From the NCBI GenBank assembly GCA_002687025.1, contig NYZG01000231.1, positions 1 to 17,607 of the forward strand: 17,607 nt of DNA, written 5' to 3'. A program made the translations under genes and the position numbers. Under the pieces are notes generated by a model. It ran no database searches, had not been told where the DNA came from, and was given only the letters and a program-made list of their open reading frames with translations. Origin of the DNA: Candidatus Poribacteria bacterium (GTDB lineage Bacteria > Poribacteria > WGA-4E > GCA-2687025). Shown here piece after piece: positions 15,435 through 17,607 of the stretch; the stretch's first letter is position 1; every line of letters begins with the position of its first letter.

Positions 15435-16617
15435 TCGCCGACATCGACGAGGGCGAGCCGAGGATTCGCCGCCCGCGCGCGGTCCGCGAACAGCCGCGCG
15501 GCCTCCGAAGCGTCGACCGAAATCGGCGTCTCCATATCCTCATCACGGGCGATCTGCAACGGGCGAGCCGCCCATGATCGCCAGCGGCTCCCGGCTCGTC
15601 ACCAGAACCGTCACGCCGGAGCGGGCGTGGAGGAGCGTCCCGATCAGTTCCGCGGCGGCCTCGATGACGCGTTCGCAGTTGTCGATAGTGAGGAGCGTCG
15701 TCTGCCGTGCGAGACAACCGCAGAGCGTCTCCGTCAGTGGGCGTTCGCCAGCGTCCCGCACATCCAGGGCAGCGGCCAGCGCGGCCGGGACGAGCTCCGG
15801 GGGAGGCGATTGCCGCGAGGTCCACCATCCATGGGCAGTCGGCGAACGACCCAGCGATTCCCCGGGCGACTTCGACGCTCAACCGCGTCCTCCCCGTGCC
15901 GCCTGGCCCTGTCAACGTCGTGAGCCGTGCCCCAGCAACCTGCGCGCGGATATCTCCGACTTCTCTCTCGCGGCCGATGAAGCTCGTGAGATACCCGGGG
16001 AGGTCGTGGCGCCCGGTCGTGTCGCGAGGCAGCAGACCCGTGCACGGCGCCGACGCCACGCCGTCCGCCACGGCGCCGGCATCGTCCGTGAGCGCGTGCA
16101 CGGCCACGCGGATGCCGTGCTTCATCTCGACTTCGCCGATTTCCCGCAGCCTGGCCGACCACTCGCGTAACGGGGTCAGCAGGTCGGCCGTCGCGTACGA
16201 CAGGAGGGTCGACCCAGCTGACCCGCAATCCATCACGCGCTGAGCGAGATTGATGGCGGGCCCACGCACGTTCTCGGCAGCGTTGACGTCCTCGGCGCAA
16301 TACACCGGTCCGGTATGGATGCCCATCCACAACGGCAGGTCGCTGACGTGCGCGGCCTCAGCGACCTCCTGCGCGCACCGAGCGGGCGCCGATGGGTCGT
16401 GGAGGAACGCGAGCGCCATGCCGTCTCCGGCGGGGTGTGCGATCGCGACACCTCCCTCGACGGCGGCCCGGAACGTCTCCGCCTCCTGCACGATTCGTTA
16501 GAGGGCGTCGATCCACGCGTGCTGCTCCTCGAGCAGCAGGCGCGAATAGCCCACCAGGTTCATGAACAGGACGTGGGCGATCTCAAGCTGAGTTGGGTCG
16601 TCGTCCCGCTGCGGCAT
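15431..16617 (-). pseudogene. Degraded class III nucleotide cyclase-like / NB-ARC-type ATPase gene
   Basis: ATG 16617 with GGAG 8 bases before it opens MPQRDDDPTQLEIAHVLF. The cyclase homology domain follows: NLVGYSRLLLEEQ, GDGMALAFLHDP, MGIHTGPVYCAEDVNAAENV, NLAQRVMDCG and KHGIRVAVHAL. Then come SFIGREREV and an ATPase P-loop (LTGPGGTGRTRLS). Lesions are: (1) an in-frame TAA at 16500-16498 after WIDAL, with the same frame resuming as RIVQEAETF; (2) a frame change in the CCGGGGG run at 15797-15803, after which DLAAIASP continues as ELVPAALAAAL and LLTIDNCERVIEAAAE; (3) a second change between about 15575 and 15545, after SREPLAIMG, resuming as DEDMETPISVDASEAARLF and ending at TGA 15433-15431. 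Key residues are also lost: Asn for the metal-binding Asp (residue 20) and Arg for the Walker A Lys. The C-terminal ATPase and TPR parts are missing. Sequencing error could explain single indels but not all of these. Confidence 0.8.
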
Positions 16618-16737
16618 CCGACGTCTCCGCCAGGCGTAGGCCGTGACGCAGCCCTTCCTGGTAGCGGGCGGGGATGGCAGCAAGGGCGCTCTGCGACACG
16701 GCCCGGCGCCCCGCCGTCGGCATCGCGCGCCGCGTCG

Positions 16738-16766
16738 TTGCGTGGGCGTTCAGCGTTGGGCATAAT
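16738..16766 (+). promoter_or_regulatory. Candidate promoter for the cytochrome c/DUF1549 gene
   Basis: CATAAT (16761-16766) matches the -10 consensus at five of six bases. TTGCGT (16738-16743) lies 17 bases upstream and shares TTG with the -35 box. The start would be about 100 bases before the ATG at 16872, leaving a long leader with the strong AAAGGAGG site at its end. Confidence 0.35.
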
Positions 16767-16871
16767 CCGCCGGCTGCCCGTCGCGCGTATCCACGGGATC
16801 GCGGCCCACCTTGGGGGAGGTGGCGCCGGAAGGGCGAGCGACCGCCGGCCACAAAGGAGGAGTGTCGTCAT

Positions 16872-17607
16872 ATGGTGACGTACGCCAGGGGGAACAGCCG
16901 GGCGCCGTGGGCGCAGCCGGCGACAGTTGCGCTCGTCTGTGCGGCAGCGGCGCTGATCTGCGCCGGCGGCATCGCGCGAGCGGCGGTCGCGGAGTCTCCC
17001 TCCGCCGAGATCGACTTCTCGCGCGACGTGCGCCCCATCCTCTCGTCGAACTGCTTCGTCTGCCACGGACACGACGCCGAAGCGCGCAAAGGCGACCTGC
17101 GTCTCGACGACCGCGAGAGCGCGTTCCTGGACCGTGACGGTTACGCGGTCATCGTGCCCGGCAGCGTCGAAGACAGCCTTATCATCGACCGCGTCACCGC
17201 CGAGGACGACGACGTCCGCATGCCGCCCGGCAAGAATCCGTTGACCCCGGAGGAGATATCGACGCTCCGGCGGTGGATCGAGCAGGGAGCGACGTGGGAG
17301 GAACACTGGGCGTTCACACCCGTCACACGGCCCGACCCGCCCGCGGTCAGCGACGAGGCGTGGGCCCACAGCGACTTCGACCGATTCGTGCTCGCCCGCC
17401 TGGACGCGGAGGGCCTGAGCCACGCGAAACAAGCCGACAAGAGAACGCTCATTCGTCGCGTCTCACTGGACCTGACGGGGCTGCCACCGACCCGCGAGGA
17501 GGTCCGCGCGTTCCTGGACGACACGGCCCCAGACGCGTACGAGAAGGTGATCGACCGACTGCTCGCAACCCCGCAATACGGCGAGCACATGAGCCGATAC
17601 TGGCTCG
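16872..17607 (+). CDS. Planctomycete-type cytochrome c (PSCyt1)/DUF1549 protein, cut by right edge
   Basis: The frame opens at ATG 16872 (AAGGAGG 11 bases before) and is open through the last base, so 245 codons of a protein usually 700-1100 residues long are seen. Residues 17-40 form a signal peptide with an A-rich core. The PSCyt1 domain (PF07635) begins at IDFSRDVRPILSSNCFVCHG. It has a heme-binding CFVCH (C61, C64, H65) and the MPPG segment (M117), which may supply the second axial ligand. From about residue 145 (EHWAFTPVTRP) and the DFDRFVLARLDAEGL segment the DUF1549/PSCyt2 domain starts, with the usual DLTGLPPTREEV. These exported proteins are common in Planctomycetes and related phyla, often beside DUF1501 or sulfatase genes. 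Their role is not established, although a link to polysaccharide use is suspected. The downstream part, including DUF1553, lies outside the window. Confidence 0.93.
   Translation, partial: MVTYARGNSRAPWAQPATVALVCAAAALICAGGIARAAVAESPSAEIDFSRDVRPILSSNCFVCHGHDAEARKGDLRLDDRESAFLDRDGYAVIVPGSVEDSLIIDRVTAEDDDVRMPPGKNPLTPEEISTLRRWIEQGATWEEHWAFTPVTRPDPPAVSDEAWAHSDFDRFVLARLDAEGLSHAKQADKRTLIRRVSLDLTGLPPTREEVRAFLDDTAPDAYEKVIDRLLATPQYGEHMSRYWL

Noticed and set aside
15211..16170. Plus-strand open frame of 319 codons.
   Set aside because: Complement of the cyclase-ATPase remnant and the small exported-protein gene; no family resemblance.
15352..16491. Uninterrupted 379-codon minus frame starting at GTG 16491, which a gene caller would report as a complete gene.
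   Set aside because: Only its first two thirds match the cyclase-ATPase family. The start lies just after an in-frame stop in mid-domain, and the end is out-of-frame Arg-rich sequence, so it is described as part of a pseudogene.
16560..17432. Minus-strand open frame of 290 codons.
   Set aside because: Complement of the cytochrome c/DUF1549 gene, which carries the real heme motif and signal peptide.
1..17607. Search by eye for tRNA, rRNA, CRISPR repeats, insertion-sequence ends and toxin-antitoxin pairs.
   Set aside because: No evenly spaced repeats, transposase motifs, long terminal inverted repeats or RNA-gene signatures were recognised. A covariance-model scan would be needed to exclude small RNAs.

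Overview
This is a GC-rich bacterial window with 12 intact or edge-cut protein genes and one degraded gene. No tRNA, rRNA, CRISPR array, transposase or phage gene was seen. The best guess for the host is a Candidatus Poribacteria-like lineage, or a relative near Planctomycetes or Latescibacterota. The reasons are a secreted propeller protein ending in a PNYPNPFNPETW-type sorting domain, a planctomycete-type cytochrome c/DUF1549 gene, a cyclase-ATPase of the type common in these lineages, and an ECF sigma factor fused to an acetyltransferase. This assignment rests on recognised sequence style, not on a search.

Layout, left part (1-4011). A secreted protein is cut by the left edge (minus strand). 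It is followed by a secreted CBM-like protein (minus) with a hairpin just past its stop. A divergent SAM methyltransferase (plus) overlaps tail to tail with the first of two tandem kinase-like phosphotransferases (minus). The two phosphotransferases have identical length and about 60% identity.

Middle (4012-8876, plus strand). A membrane-anchored FMN/[3Fe-4S] glutamate-synthase-like oxidoreductase comes first. An M55 D-aminopeptidase follows with its own TATAAT box. Then comes the most unusual protein here: an ECF sigma factor whose C-terminal two thirds is an Eis-like acetyltransferase.

Right part (8881-17607). A 1007-residue secreted Asp-box propeller protein converges on the sigma gene with a 4-base gap. 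Upstream of it on the minus strand is a two-gene unit, a predicted TIM-barrel protein followed by an OpgC-type membrane acyltransferase, joined by a TTGA stop/start overlap. A roughly 390-base stretch without a gene follows. Next are a small exported protein and, joined to it by a GTGA overlap, the remains of a class III cyclase-ATPase gene with an in-frame stop and two frameshifts. The window ends inside a plus-strand planctomycete-type cytochrome c/DUF1549 gene.

The genes do not form one pathway. The clearest functional pairs are the tandem phosphotransferases and the TIM-barrel/OpgC pair, the latter suggesting surface glycan modification. The sigma-acetyltransferase fusion has no anti-sigma neighbour, which suggests that its own C-terminal part controls it.
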